Source of the DNA: an uncultured Alphaproteobacteria bacterium
GTDB lineage: Bacteria; Pseudomonadota; Alphaproteobacteria; Thalassobaculales; Thalassobaculaceae
Direction: 5' to 3'
DNA length: 64,000 nucleotides
Assembly (NCBI GenBank): GCA_937776645.1
Contig: CALMRI010000002.1
Location: 1-64,000, forward strand
Shown here piece by piece: positions 37,519 to 47,002 of this stretch; positions within the stretch are counted from its first letter, which is position 1; each line of letters begins with the position of its first letter. Below the pieces are notes generated by a model. The model was not told where the DNA came from and ran no database searches. It saw nothing but the letters and a program-made list of their open reading frames with translations. The translations under genes and the position numbers were made by a program.

Positions 37519-37849
37519 CTAAAGCGCCCGGATCACTCGGGTCGTCGCCCGGATCCGGGCGGCGAAGTGGTGCCAGCCGCGCATCGCCTTGAACGCCGGA
37601 GTTTCCATGACCTCAGGTCCGTCGATCTCGTAAACCGTGGTGTGGGTTTTCGGCTGGACGGGGGCGAATTTCCCCGTTGTCGGTGATCTGACCGATCCCT
37701 TCGGTCACGTATCTCTGACCGCTATGAACGCCTGGCTGTGCAAGCACGTCCGGGAAATGAACAGCGTCATACCACGCGTTCCATTCCTCCTCGACATCGG
37801 CGTCGATCTCAGCCGTTACTATGAGCATACATTTGGGGAATTCGCTCAT
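37519..37849 (-). pseudogene. Small dimeric alpha-beta-barrel protein (DUF4286/EthD-like), frameshifted
   Basis: The first frame (37849 down to ~37665) reads KCMLIVTAEIDADVEEEWNAWYDAVHFPDVLAQPGV, the start of a dimeric ferredoxin-like barrel protein. A second frame continues through PVQPKTHTTVYEIDGPEVMETPAFKAMRGWHHFAARI to a TAG at 37519-37521. The break lies near 37660-37670 beside a GGGGG run. Full length would be ~109 aa. These proteins often serve as accessory enzymes or decarboxylases in polyketide and aromatic catabolism. Likely an indel error or recent loss. Confidence 0.68.
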
Positions 37850-38182
37850 GGGCCGTCTCCTTGGTATGGGTTGCGTTTGCAGACGCCTGAAGCTTCCTGC
37901 AGGGCCGGTAGGTTAATCAATGTCTCGGGCACCGTCGACCTCACGCTCTGGAGCGGATCGTGGGGTATTGTTTATTGGCACGTTAGCTCCGAAGGTGGGG
38001 CAGGGCAGAGACCGATAGGTTGAGTATATGAAACCGATCTCGTTTGAACGACAACGTTTCCCGTATGCCATCATCCGTCACGCAGTGTGGCCGTGCGCTC
38101 GACGCCCCCGTTCCAAGATCGGCTGTGGTCCGGTACATTGCACGCCAGTCGGGTTGAATTTTGCGAGAGTTTGGACAAGGTG
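37850..38182. other. Divergent intergenic region
   Basis: About 330 bases between the minus-strand dimeric-barrel gene and the plus-strand hydantoinase fusion. It should hold both promoters. No operator symmetry or RNA structure was recognised. Confidence 0.4.
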
Positions 38183-41100
38183 ATGACAGTGAGTGAGCAG
38201 ACAATCTCTACCCTGAAGGCGCCGTGGCGCATCGGCATTGATGTCGGTGGGACCTTTACCGACCTGAATGCTAGCCGACAGCGCCGGCGTGACCCGGGTC
38301 GCCAAGGTTCCGTCGGTGCCGTCGGACCCAAGCAGAGGTGTGCTGGCGGCGTTGGAGCATTTGGCCGGTGACCTTGGCTGCACGGCGACCCGGGTTTTAC
38401 AGGATTGCGCGCTTTTCGTTCACGGCTCGACGGTTGCGACCAACACGATGCTTGAAGGTAAGGGCGCCAAGGTTGGTTTGCTGACGACCAGTGGGTTTCG
38501 CGACGCGCTGGAATTGCGCCGAGGCCTGCGCGAGGATCAGTGGAATCATCGCGCGCCCTACGCCCCCGTGCTGGTGCCTAGGCATCTGCGGTTGGGCGTC
38601 GGCGGGCGCATCGATTCCGACGGCGCCGAGTTCGAGCCGCTAATGGCGAACGATGTTGACCTGGCTCTGGCGACATTCAAGGCCGAAGGGGTTGAAGCCA
38701 TCGCCGTTGGGCTGTTCAACAGCTTCGTCAATGATGCGCACGAGGTCGCCGTCGAAACTGCAATCCGGGCCGGCTGGGACGGTGAGTGGGTCTCCCGGTC
38801 AGCGGCGCTCTCGCCAATGATGGGGGAATATGAGCGGACCTCCACGGCGGTGATCAACGCTTATCTGTCGTCGCGGATCGTCGCTTATCTACGCCGGCTC
38901 GATGACGAATTGCGCGGCATGGGTTTGGCCAGGCCGATTCTATTGGTGCAGTCCAATGGCGGGGCGATCTCGGTCGCTCAGGTGGCGCCGCGCCCGGTTA
39001 ATCTATTGCTGAGTGGCCCTGCGGCGGCGGTTGGAGCGCTTAATCATTATCGCCGGGCCATTGATGGCTCCGGCACCGTCCCCGGTGACAGCGGCAATCT
39101 GATCTCGATGGAGATTGGCGGCACTTCCTGTGATGTTCTTTTGATGTCCGCTGGCACGATCGCCACCAAGGACGATCTGATGATCGCTGGCTATCATGTT
39201 TCGACGCCCTCGATCGATATCCACACCATCGGTGCGGGTGGCGGCACAATCGCCGGTGTTGATGCGGCGGGCATGCTGTTTGTCGGCCCGCAAGGCGCCG
39301 GGGCCGACCCGGGACCCGCCTGTTATGGCCTTGGTGGCGTCGAACCGACGGTGACGGATGCGCAGCTGGTGCTGGGTCGCTTGCGCCCTGGCGCTTATGT
39401 CGATGGGGGCATGAACCTGGATCTGCAAGCCGCCCGTCAAGCCATCGCGTTAAAGGTCGCTGAGCCGTTGGGGCTTGGGATCGAGGAGGCTGCGGCCGGC
39501 ATTATTGCTCTGTTGGAACAAAACCTACTGCACGCCGTTGAGTATATCTCGATCGAACGGGGCCATGCGCCCAGGCGCTTCACGCTGGTGGCGGCTGGTG
39601 GCGCCGGACCGATGCATGGGACCAACGTGGCCAAGGGCTTGGGTTGTGGACGGGTTTATGTACCAAGGGATGCTGGTGCGCTTTGTGCAATTGGTATGCT
39701 GCACGCCGATGTTCGCCAGGATTTCATGCGGTTCCTGCTGGGCGATCTGGATGAGATCGACCCGGTGCGCGTGAGCACGGATCTGAGTGCCCTCGATCGC
39801 CAAGCGCTGGACGCGATGGGGGTCGAGGGGTTCACGGCCGAAGCTGTCGACTTGCACCGGGAAATCGACCTTCACTATCCCGGCCAGCTTTGGTCGATCC
39901 GCGTGCCAATTGGTGACGGGGCGTTCGATGCCGCGGCGATCCGCCGGGATTTCGAGGCCGAATATGAACGGATCTATGGCCATGTTCAGCCTGGTGGCAC
40001 GATCATGATCGCCTCGCTCCGGGTTATCGGGCAAGCCGCGACCGGTACGCCCGCGTCGCCCGTGTTGGCGGCAACCGATGGCACGCCGGTAGCGATAGCG
40101 AGCCGACGGGTCTGGCATGACGCGAACGGCTGGCTCGATACCGCGGTTTATGTGGGGACGGCCCTGCAAGCCGGGCACGAAATCACCGGCCCGACGCTTA
40201 TCGAGGAGCATACCACCACGGTGCTGCTGGGGCCGGGGGACCGGCTCACGGTCGATGCGACCGGCAATTTCATGATCGAGGTCGCGGCAGTGCATGGCAA
40301 ATCCAAGAGCGCCGTCGTCCCAACTTCCGAGTTGCCGCGCGACCCGGTGATCCTGGCGTTGATGCAGAACCGCCTCGACCAGATCAGCAAGCACATGGGC
40401 TGGGTGATGACCCGCACGGCGCGCAGCCCGATCTTCAGTCAGAGCCACGATTTCTCCTGTTATATCACCACTCCCGACGGAACCCTGGTGGCGAATGCCG
40501 ACGGCATCCCTATCCATACCGGCGGTGGTGGTTTCGCGGTGCGCGCCCTGTTGCGTGACTTCGCCGGACGGATCCATCCAGAGGATGTTTTCATTCTGTC
40601 CGACCCTTATGTCGCGGGTGGTAATCACCTACCGGATTGGGTGGTCGCACGGCCAATATTCGTTGGCGAGACGCCGCTGCTTGCCGGGTTTTGCTGTAAC
40701 CGAGCGCACCAGTCGGATATCGGCGGAGGCCTTGCCGGCACCTATAATCCAGAGGCAACGGAAATCTGGCAGGAGGGTATCCGTCTGCCAGTGATGAAGT
40801 TGATCGACCAGGGCGAACTGCGCGACGATTTGTGGAAGCTGTTGCTGATCAACTCGCGCACCTCGGAGATGCTGGACGGGGATCTGCGGGCGATGCTTGG
40901 CTCGACGCGGGTCGGCGAGGAGCGGGTATCGGCATTGGCCAACGAGTTGGGGCTGGAATCGTATTTCGAGCACCTCGCGGGCATACTGGACCATGCGGAT
41001 AAAAGGATGCGCGAGGCGGTTACGGAGCTGCCGGACGGAATCTATCTGGGTGAAGATCACACCGACAATGACTGTTTTCAAAAGGTTGATGTCGCTATTC

Positions 41101-42071
41101 GGGTTAAACTCACGGTCGCTGGCGACGCTCTCATCCTGGATTTTTCGGACAGCGACCCCCAGATGACTGGTTTCAAGAATTCATCCCTGGCCAATACTTA
41201 TTCTGCCGCTTATCTCGCACTTTCTTCGTTCTTCGACATCGATATCCCGCGTAACGAGGGCACCTATCGCTGCGTTGAGATTATCGCACCGCAGGGCAGT
41301 ATCGTGAATGCCCGCCCGCCAGCGCCAATGACCATGAACACGGTATTCGTCGCCCATGAAATTACCCATGCTGTTTGGCGCGCGCTGGCCCAGGCGGCGC
41401 CCCAGCGTGCTTGCGCGGGGTGGTCGAAGACCACGCACAACCACGTTACCGGCAAGAATGACGATGGCAGTTCCTGGGTGATGTATCAGTGGCACGCGAT
41501 GGGTACGCCGGGGGCCACGGCGGAGCGCGATGGCTTCCCGCAGATGGGCCACCTGGTCTCGCTCGGCGGCCTGGACATACCCAATCTGGAATTTCATGAG
41601 CAACTTTACGACGTCCGCTACCGGCGCTGGGAATTTCGGGAGGATGCCGCCGGCCCGGGGATGCGCCGAGGTGGAAGCGGGGTTTGCTATGAAGCTGATA
41701 TTTTGATCCCGGCCACCTGGTCGTTCCGCGCCGAAGGTCTGGATACCCCATCGGGTTACGGCGCCGGGGGCGGCGGTTTTGGCGCGGTTGGTGAACAATG
41801 GATCATGCCGCTGGACCCGGAAGGCGGCGACGCCACGTTTGTGCCGCCCAAATACGGTGTCCGACGTCTGGGCCCGGCCCGTATCATCGCCCATACCCCC
41901 GGCGGCGGCGGATGGGGCGATCCGTTCCTGCGCGCACCGGACCAGGTTCTGCGCGATGTGCGCGACGGCGTGGTCAGCCGGCAAGGCGCGGCGCGCGACT
42001 ATGGCGTGGCGTTCACCGACGACGGTCACCGCGTTGATGTCGAGAAAACCGAGGCGTTGCGCGCGCGCTGA
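38183..42071 (+). pseudogene. Hydantoinase A-B fusion (5-oxoprolinase-like), one frameshift near the N-terminus
   Basis: A ~1296-residue protein with hydantoinase A (1-~700) followed by hydantoinase B (~717 to end). From the ATG at 38183: RIGIDVGGTFTDL (ATP-binding), then a frame change near 38262-38268, then ADSAGVTRVAKVPS, FVHGSTVATNTMLEGKGA, LLLSGPAAAVGALNHY, MEIGGTSCDVLLM, QGAGADPGPACYG. The B part has RTARSPIFSQSHDFSCYI, GIPIHTGGGG, VFILSDPYVAGGNHLPDW, GFCCNRAHQSDIGGG and ends AHTPGGGGWGDPFLRAPDQV. Such fusions are ATP-dependent 5-oxoprolinases/hydantoinases that open cyclic amides. Apart from one base the reading frame is open for 1267 codons, so the indel may be an error. Confidence 0.82.
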
Positions 42072-42088
42072 ACTGGGGGCCACCCGCC

Positions 42089-42838
42089 CTACCGTACGCT
42101 GCGCCCGCCATCCACCGGGATCGCCTGGCCGGTTACATAGCCGGCGTCGCTGCCGGCCAGGAACACTGCTACCGAGGCGACTTCCTCGGCGGTGCCAAGT
42201 CGGCCCATCGGGTGTTTGGCATTGAGCGCATCGATCGCCGCCTGCTTGTCCTCGGCGATGTCGACCGAGGTTTGGGCCATCGGCGTGTCGATGGTGCCGG
42301 GACAGATGCAGTTCACCCGGATACCTTTGGTGGCATAGTCCAACGCCAGCGAGCGGGTCATCGCCACGATCCCGCCCTTTGCCGCCGAATAGCCGATCAG
42401 CTTGGTGTTGCCGCGGATGCCGTTGATCGAGGCCATGTTGACGATCGCGCCCTTGCCCTTGGCCAGCATCCCCGGCACCACCGTCTTGCATCCGAGAAAC
42501 TGGCCAGTCAGGTTGATGGCGATCATCCGCTCCCAAAGCGTGATATCTGTTTCCTCCAACCCGCCCCAGACGGTCGAACCGGCGTTGTTGAACAGAATAT
42601 CTACCCCGCCGAGCTGATCATCTGCCTGGCCGAGGACCCGGGCCCAATCCTCAACCAGCCGGACATCGAGCTTGGCGGCCAGCGCCACCCCGTCGAGGAC
42701 GGCCATCGCGGCGACCTGGTCCTCGCGCTCGACCGTGGCGATGACGCGGCAACCGTCGGTGGCGAACCGCCGGACGGCGGCGTGACCGATCCCGGTGGCG
42801 GTGCCGGTAATCAGAACGGTTTCATTGTTGAAAGCCAT
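42089..42838 (-). CDS. SDR family oxidoreductase
   Basis: A 249-residue classical SDR. Seen: TGTATGIGHAA cofactor loop, FNNAGSTVWGG, NMASINGIRGNTKLIGYSAAKGG (catalytic Ser, Tyr, Lys), RVNCICPGTIDTPM, and YVTGQAIPVDGG. It converges with the hydantoinase fusion (17 bp between stops). ATG at 42838. Substrate unknown; many such SDRs accompany dioxygenases in sugar-acid and xenobiotic pathways. Confidence 0.87.
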   Translation of the reverse strand: MAFNNETVLITGTATGIGHAAVRRFATDGCRVIATVEREDQVAAMAVLDGVALAAKLDVRLVEDWARVLGQADDQLGGVDILFNNAGSTVWGGLEETDITLWERMIAINLTGQFLGCKTVVPGMLAKGKGAIVNMASINGIRGNTKLIGYSAAKGGIVAMTRSLALDYATKGIRVNCICPGTIDTPMAQTSVDIAEDKQAAIDALNAKHPMGRLGTAEEVASVAVFLAGSDAGYVTGQAIPVDGGRSVR

Positions 42839-42963
42839 GCTCGGTAATCCCTTTTGATATCTTTAGTCGTTTTGTCTGGCATCGGTGCCGCGCTTGTCGC
42901 GGACTCCCTTTGTTAACCATTGCCTGCTAACGTTCCGGCCAATGATTGGAACCGGAGGACGGG

Positions 42964-43305
42964 ATGATCGATCGCTACTGCTGGCCGATACCGAATGGTC
43001 ACAAAATCTCCATTGCCATGGAGGAAACGGGCCTTTTTAACAACCCCATTCCGATCAATATAGGCAACGGCGAGCAGTTTCAGGACGCATTCCTGTTGGA
43101 TCTCTCCGAATCACCCGACCTCGGCAATCGTCGATCCCGATGGCCTGGATGGCAGCCCTATCCGCTGATGTGGACGGATGTCATTGCGGTAAGGTCGCCG
43201 GTGCAAGAAGGCCTGGAAGTCCTGGCGGACCGCCGGCGGGCCCAGCCAATCGGCGATGCGGAACGCGGGGTGATGTTTAGCGTCACCCAATATCAGAGGC
43301 GATAG
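42964..43305 (+). pseudogene. Glutathione S-transferase relic (N- and C-terminus only)
   Basis: The start (YCWPIPNGHKISIAMEETGL, PINIGNGEQFQ) matches the thioredoxin-like N-domain of a YfcG/GST-type protein. A second frame supplies the conserved SAIVDPDGLDGSPI. Then the sequence jumps to the typical extreme C-terminus (GLEVLADRRRAQPIGDAERGVMFSVTQYQRR and stop). About 110 residues of the helical domain are missing, and at least one frameshift is present. It lies directly upstream of the NodB-MmgE-ligase operon, ending two bases before that operon's ribosome site. Confidence 0.72.
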
Positions 43306-43321
43306 TGGAGGGATGAGTGGA

Positions 43322-44179
43322 ATGATCTGGCCAGGTGGCGCGCGGCTCGCCCTGTCCATCGTCGTCAATGTCGAGGAAGGCTCGGAACTGTCGGTCGCCG
43401 AGGGTGATCGGGGTCCCGAGCCGGTTGACGAGCTTGGCATCACGCTCAAAAAACCGATCCGCAACTTCGGTAACGAGAGCAATTATCAATACGGCATCAA
43501 GCGCGGCGCCCCACGGGTGATGGATCTGCTGGAACGCCGCCAGCTAACCGCCACCTTCACCGCCGCCGCCTTGAGCCTGGAGCGGGCACCGGCATTGACC
43601 GAGCGGATCGTCGCCGGTGGTCACGAGGTCTGTAGTCACGGCTGGCGCTGGGTGCACCAGTTCCAGATGGACGAGGCCAAGGAACGCGACTTCATCAACA
43701 AGGCGGCGGACTCGATCGAGCGGACTACCGGCATCCGGCCGGTCGGTTGGCTGTCGCGCTATCTGCTGACCGAGAATACCCGGCGGTTGCTGGCCGAGGC
43801 CGGCTTTGACTATCACATGGATGACTATTCCGACGATCAGCCGTTTTGGGATCATGCCGGCGGCAAGCCGATCCTGATCATGCCCTACGCGCTGGACAGC
43901 AACGACATGAAGATGTGGACCGACCCGGCTTATACGCCGGAACAATGGTATCGTTATGCCGTCGACAGTTTTGATCAGTTGTATCGCGAGGGGGCGGACG
44001 AGGCGCGGATGATGTCGCTTGGCGTGCATTTACGGATCATCGGCCGACCCGGGCGCTTTGTCTGGTTTGAGCGGTTTATCGATCATGTTCTGACCAAGGG
44101 CGACGTTTGGATCACCACGCGCCGTTCGATCGCTGAGCACTGGACCGAACGCTATCCATATAACGCAGAGGAAACCTGA
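43322..44179 (+). CDS. Polysaccharide-deacetylase (NodB-fold) family hydrolase
   Basis: A 285-residue protein related to the PuuE allantoinase/chitin-deacetylase group of carbohydrate esterase family 4. Seen: LALSIVVNVEEGSE (the usual Asp position after the first strand is Glu/Asn here), NESNYQYGIKRGAPRVMDLLERR, THE-like GGHEVCSHGWRW (metal His), GIRPVGWLSRY, LGVHLRIIGRPGR. It hydrolyses C-N bonds of amides or ureides, or N-acetyl groups. The start at 43322 has GGAGGG 9 bases upstream; an in-frame ATG at 43313 is too close to that site. Its stop overlaps the next start (TGATG). First gene of a three-gene operon. Confidence 0.87.
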   Translation: MIWPGGARLALSIVVNVEEGSELSVAEGDRGPEPVDELGITLKKPIRNFGNESNYQYGIKRGAPRVMDLLERRQLTATFTAAALSLERAPALTERIVAGGHEVCSHGWRWVHQFQMDEAKERDFINKAADSIERTTGIRPVGWLSRYLLTENTRRLLAEAGFDYHMDDYSDDQPFWDHAGGKPILIMPYALDSNDMKMWTDPAYTPEQWYRYAVDSFDQLYREGADEARMMSLGVHLRIIGRPGRFVWFERFIDHVLTKGDVWITTRRSIAEHWTERYPYNAEET

Positions 44180-45531
44180 TGCAGGACGCAATCGAGGCCT
44201 TTGCCGACCACGTTATCGGCACCGAATTTGATCACATCCCCGAAGTCGCGATACAGGCTGCCAAAACCTATATCCTGGATACATTCGGCGTTGGCCTTGC
44301 CGGCTCGACCGGACCGTATGTGCCGGAGATGCTGAAGGCCTATCAAACGGCGGGACCGGCGCGGGTGCTTGGCCAACGGGTCGCTATGGCCCCGGCGGAC
44401 GCGGCGCTGTTGAACGGCTACCAGATCCACAATTCCGAGTTCGATTGCGTCCACGAGGAGGCGGTTATCCACACCATGACCGTCCTGCTGTCGGTATTGC
44501 TGGCCGATGCCGACCGGCGTGGCGGGATTGACGGTACGGCGCTGATCCGGGGGGCGGTTCTCGGGGTCGATGTCGCCTGCAATCTAGGGGTCGCCTGCAC
44601 CACCGGCTTACAGTTCTTTCGCCCGGCGACGGCGGGAACCTTCGCCGCCATCGCCGCCGTCGGGGCGGTTCGGAATTATGACCGAGACATGCTACTTCGG
44701 GCTTTTGCGCTTGGTTACTCGCAACTCTGCGGGACCATGCAAGCCCATACCGAGGGCTCGCCGCTTTTGGCGTTGCAGATTGGGTTTGCCGCCCGCAATG
44801 CCTTGACCGCCTGTGATCTGGCGGAGCATGGATTGCCGGGGCTGCAGGGGGTGCTGGAAGGGCCGTTCGGCTTTTACGGTCTGTATGAGAAAGCCGGTGA
44901 TATCCGCGCTGTGTTGCCGACCCTGGGCAAAGTTTGGCGGATTACCGAGGTGGCGCATAAACCCTTCCCCAGCGGCCGCGCGACCCATGGCATCGTCGAC
45001 GCGATCCAGGAACTGCAACGCGAACATGACATCGAGGCCGCCGCGATCGAGCGCGTCGAGGCACGGGTGCCGTCACTGATCAATCACCTGGTTGGCCGAC
45101 CCGTGCATGACCAGATGGAGATCAACTACGCTCGTCTGAACGGCCAATATGCCGCCTCTGTCATGCTGAGGCATCGCTTTATCAGCCTTGGTGATTTCAC
45201 CATCAAAGCGATCCGAACGCCTGAGACAATCGCGCTGGCTCGCAAAGTCAATATATCGGTCAATGACAATCCCGATCCGAACGCCTTGTCGCCGGTAGAG
45301 GTCGACATCCATATGGTCGGCGGCGCGGTGCATGCCAAACGGGTTGAAACGGTCTATGGCAATCCGGCCAAGCCGATGACCCGGGATGCCCATCTGACCA
45401 AGTTCCGGCATAATTGGGCCGCCGCCGCCTGCGGTTTAAAGGAGGTCGATGCTGAGGTGATGATCGCCCGGGTTGATACCCTGGAGACCGTGCCGGACAT
45501 CCGTGAGTTGATTGATCTGGCGACCGGGTAG
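44179..45531 (+). CDS. MmgE/PrpD family protein
   Basis: A 450-residue third paralogue. Seen: ILDTFGVGLAGSTGP, LLNGYQIHNSEFDCVHEEAVIHTMTV (active-site loop, with EFDCVHE instead of FDDTH), TGLQFFRPATAGTFAAIAAVGA, GYSQLCGTMQAHTEGSPLLALQIGFAARNAL, HKPFPSGRATHGIVDAIQEL. Overlaps the NodB-type gene upstream by one base (TGATG) and is followed by the PaaK-like gene 6 bp downstream, so translation is coupled. The chain suggests hydrolysis, then decarboxylation/dehydration, then CoA activation (inference). Confidence 0.87.
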   Translation: MQDAIEAFADHVIGTEFDHIPEVAIQAAKTYILDTFGVGLAGSTGPYVPEMLKAYQTAGPARVLGQRVAMAPADAALLNGYQIHNSEFDCVHEEAVIHTMTVLLSVLLADADRRGGIDGTALIRGAVLGVDVACNLGVACTTGLQFFRPATAGTFAAIAAVGAVRNYDRDMLLRAFALGYSQLCGTMQAHTEGSPLLALQIGFAARNALTACDLAEHGLPGLQGVLEGPFGFYGLYEKAGDIRAVLPTLGKVWRITEVAHKPFPSGRATHGIVDAIQELQREHDIEAAAIERVEARVPSLINHLVGRPVHDQMEINYARLNGQYAASVMLRHRFISLGDFTIKAIRTPETIALARKVNISVNDNPDPNALSPVEVDIHMVGGAVHAKRVETVYGNPAKPMTRDAHLTKFRHNWAAAACGLKEVDAEVMIARVDTLETVPDIRELIDLATG

Positions 45532-45537
45532 GGGGTG

Positions 45538-46911
45538 ATGAGCCGGTATTTCGACGAGGCGGCCCCCAAGGCGATCCTGCGGGATTATCCGATCGGTGAG
45601 ACGTTCTCCAGCGGTATTGCCCAGGCCAGCCGTGATGAGATTTGCGCCCTTCAGGAGCGCCGGTTTCTGGCGTTGATGGGGCGGGCCTGGGGCAATCCCT
45701 TCTATCGACGGCGTTGGCAAGCTGCCGGGATGGAGGCTGGCGATATCCGCCACCTGGATGATTTGCCGAAGGTGCCGAGCTTTTCGAAATTCGACCTGAT
45801 GGAAAGCGTCGAGGCCTATCCGCCGTTTGGCGATTTCATCGGCCCTGGCGGCTGGACCGGCGGCGAGCGCGTGATCATGCACACTACCAGCGGCACCACC
45901 GGGGCGCCGCAGCCGATTTTCTATGGGCCGCGCGATCGCGAAATCCAGAACGCTTTGCTCGCCCGGGCTTATCTGCTGCAGGGCATGCGGCCGGACGACG
46001 TGGTTCACTCGGTCTATGGCTTTGGCATGGTTAATGGCGGCCATTACATCCGTGAGACCATCCTGCACTATACCGACGCGCTGTTGCTGCCGGCCGGCAC
46101 CGGTCTGGAGACCCGCTCCGAGCAACAGGTGGAACTGATGCGCCGCTTTGGCGCCACGGTAATCGTCGGGTTCGCCGATTATATTCTGAAGCTTGCCGAG
46201 GTTGCCCGCGCCGCCGGGCTGGAGCCGGGCAGGGATGTGAAAATCCGGATGATCTCCGGCCATCTGGGTGAGGATGGTGGGGCGGCGATATCGGCGGCCT
46301 GGGGCGGGGCAGAGACCTATGATTGGTACGGCGTCGGGGACACCGGGATCATCGCCGCCGAGGGACCGGACCGCTCGGGCCTGTATATCTGGGAGGACGC
46401 GCATCTGCTGGAGATCCTCGACCCGGATACCGGTGCGCCACTGGCCGATGGCGAGCGCGGCAATATCTGTGACACGGTGCTGTTCAAGGATAGCGTCTAT
46501 CCGGTGATCCGCTTTGACACCAAGGACGTCTCGACGGTGCTGCCGGGGCAGGGCGGGCTGGGGTTTGGGCTGAGGCGCCTCGCCGGTTTCCAAGGCCGCA
46601 GCGACAACATGGTCAAGCTGCGCGGGATCAATGTCTATCCCACCGGTGTCGCCGTGATCCTGCGCGAGATGCCCGAGCTTGGCGGGGAATATATCTGTCG
46701 GGTGGACAAGCTAGAGGGCCGAGACGTGATGACCGTGGTGTGTGAGACCGAAGATGCAAACGCCGGATTACACGACCGGGTGGTGGCGTTGTTACGGCAA
46801 CGGTTGGGGGTTGGCGTCGAGGTTGAGCTGACTGGACCGGGCGGTACCGCCGAGGCGAGCCAACTCAATCAACGGCAAAAGCCGATCCGCTTGCTGGATC
46901 AGCGTAAATAG
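45538..46911 (+). CDS. PaaK-like AMP-dependent acyl-CoA ligase
   Basis: A 457-residue phenylacetate-CoA-ligase-type enzyme. Seen: LARAYLLQGMRPDDVVHSVYGFGMVNGGHYIRE, HTTSGTTGAPQPIFYGPRD (ATP-binding loop near 115-125), YDWYGVGDTGIIAAEGPD, GRSDNMVKLRGINVYPTGVA (AMP-binding/C-domain hinge). Compared with PaaK, the substrate loop is different, so phenylacetate is not assured. It activates a carboxylic acid as CoA thioester in the cytoplasm. Last gene of the 43322-46911 operon; 91 bp separate it from the secreted protein gene. Confidence 0.87.
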   Translation: MSRYFDEAAPKAILRDYPIGETFSSGIAQASRDEICALQERRFLALMGRAWGNPFYRRRWQAAGMEAGDIRHLDDLPKVPSFSKFDLMESVEAYPPFGDFIGPGGWTGGERVIMHTTSGTTGAPQPIFYGPRDREIQNALLARAYLLQGMRPDDVVHSVYGFGMVNGGHYIRETILHYTDALLLPAGTGLETRSEQQVELMRRFGATVIVGFADYILKLAEVARAAGLEPGRDVKIRMISGHLGEDGGAAISAAWGGAETYDWYGVGDTGIIAAEGPDRSGLYIWEDAHLLEILDPDTGAPLADGERGNICDTVLFKDSVYPVIRFDTKDVSTVLPGQGGLGFGLRRLAGFQGRSDNMVKLRGINVYPTGVAVILREMPELGGEYICRVDKLEGRDVMTVVCETEDANAGLHDRVVALLRQRLGVGVEVELTGPGGTAEASQLNQRQKPIRLLDQRK

Positions 46912-47002
46912 CGCCGAGACCGTTGTTGAATTTGGGCTAGGCGGGTTAAAAACCCCCGACAAGGGAAGGTTTTCGACAGCATTCGGAAAGGGGGAGGTCG
47001 GA

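Noticed and set aside
39525-40628. 367-codon minus-strand frame inside the hydantoinase fusion
   Set aside because: Shadow; all hydantoinase motifs are on the plus strand.
41181-42536. 451-codon minus-strand frame crossing the SDR and fusion genes
   Set aside because: Spans two real genes in other frames and has no continuous family signal.
45436-46593. 385-codon minus-strand frame over the PaaK-like gene
   Set aside because: Antisense shadow; the ligase has clear motifs on the plus strand.
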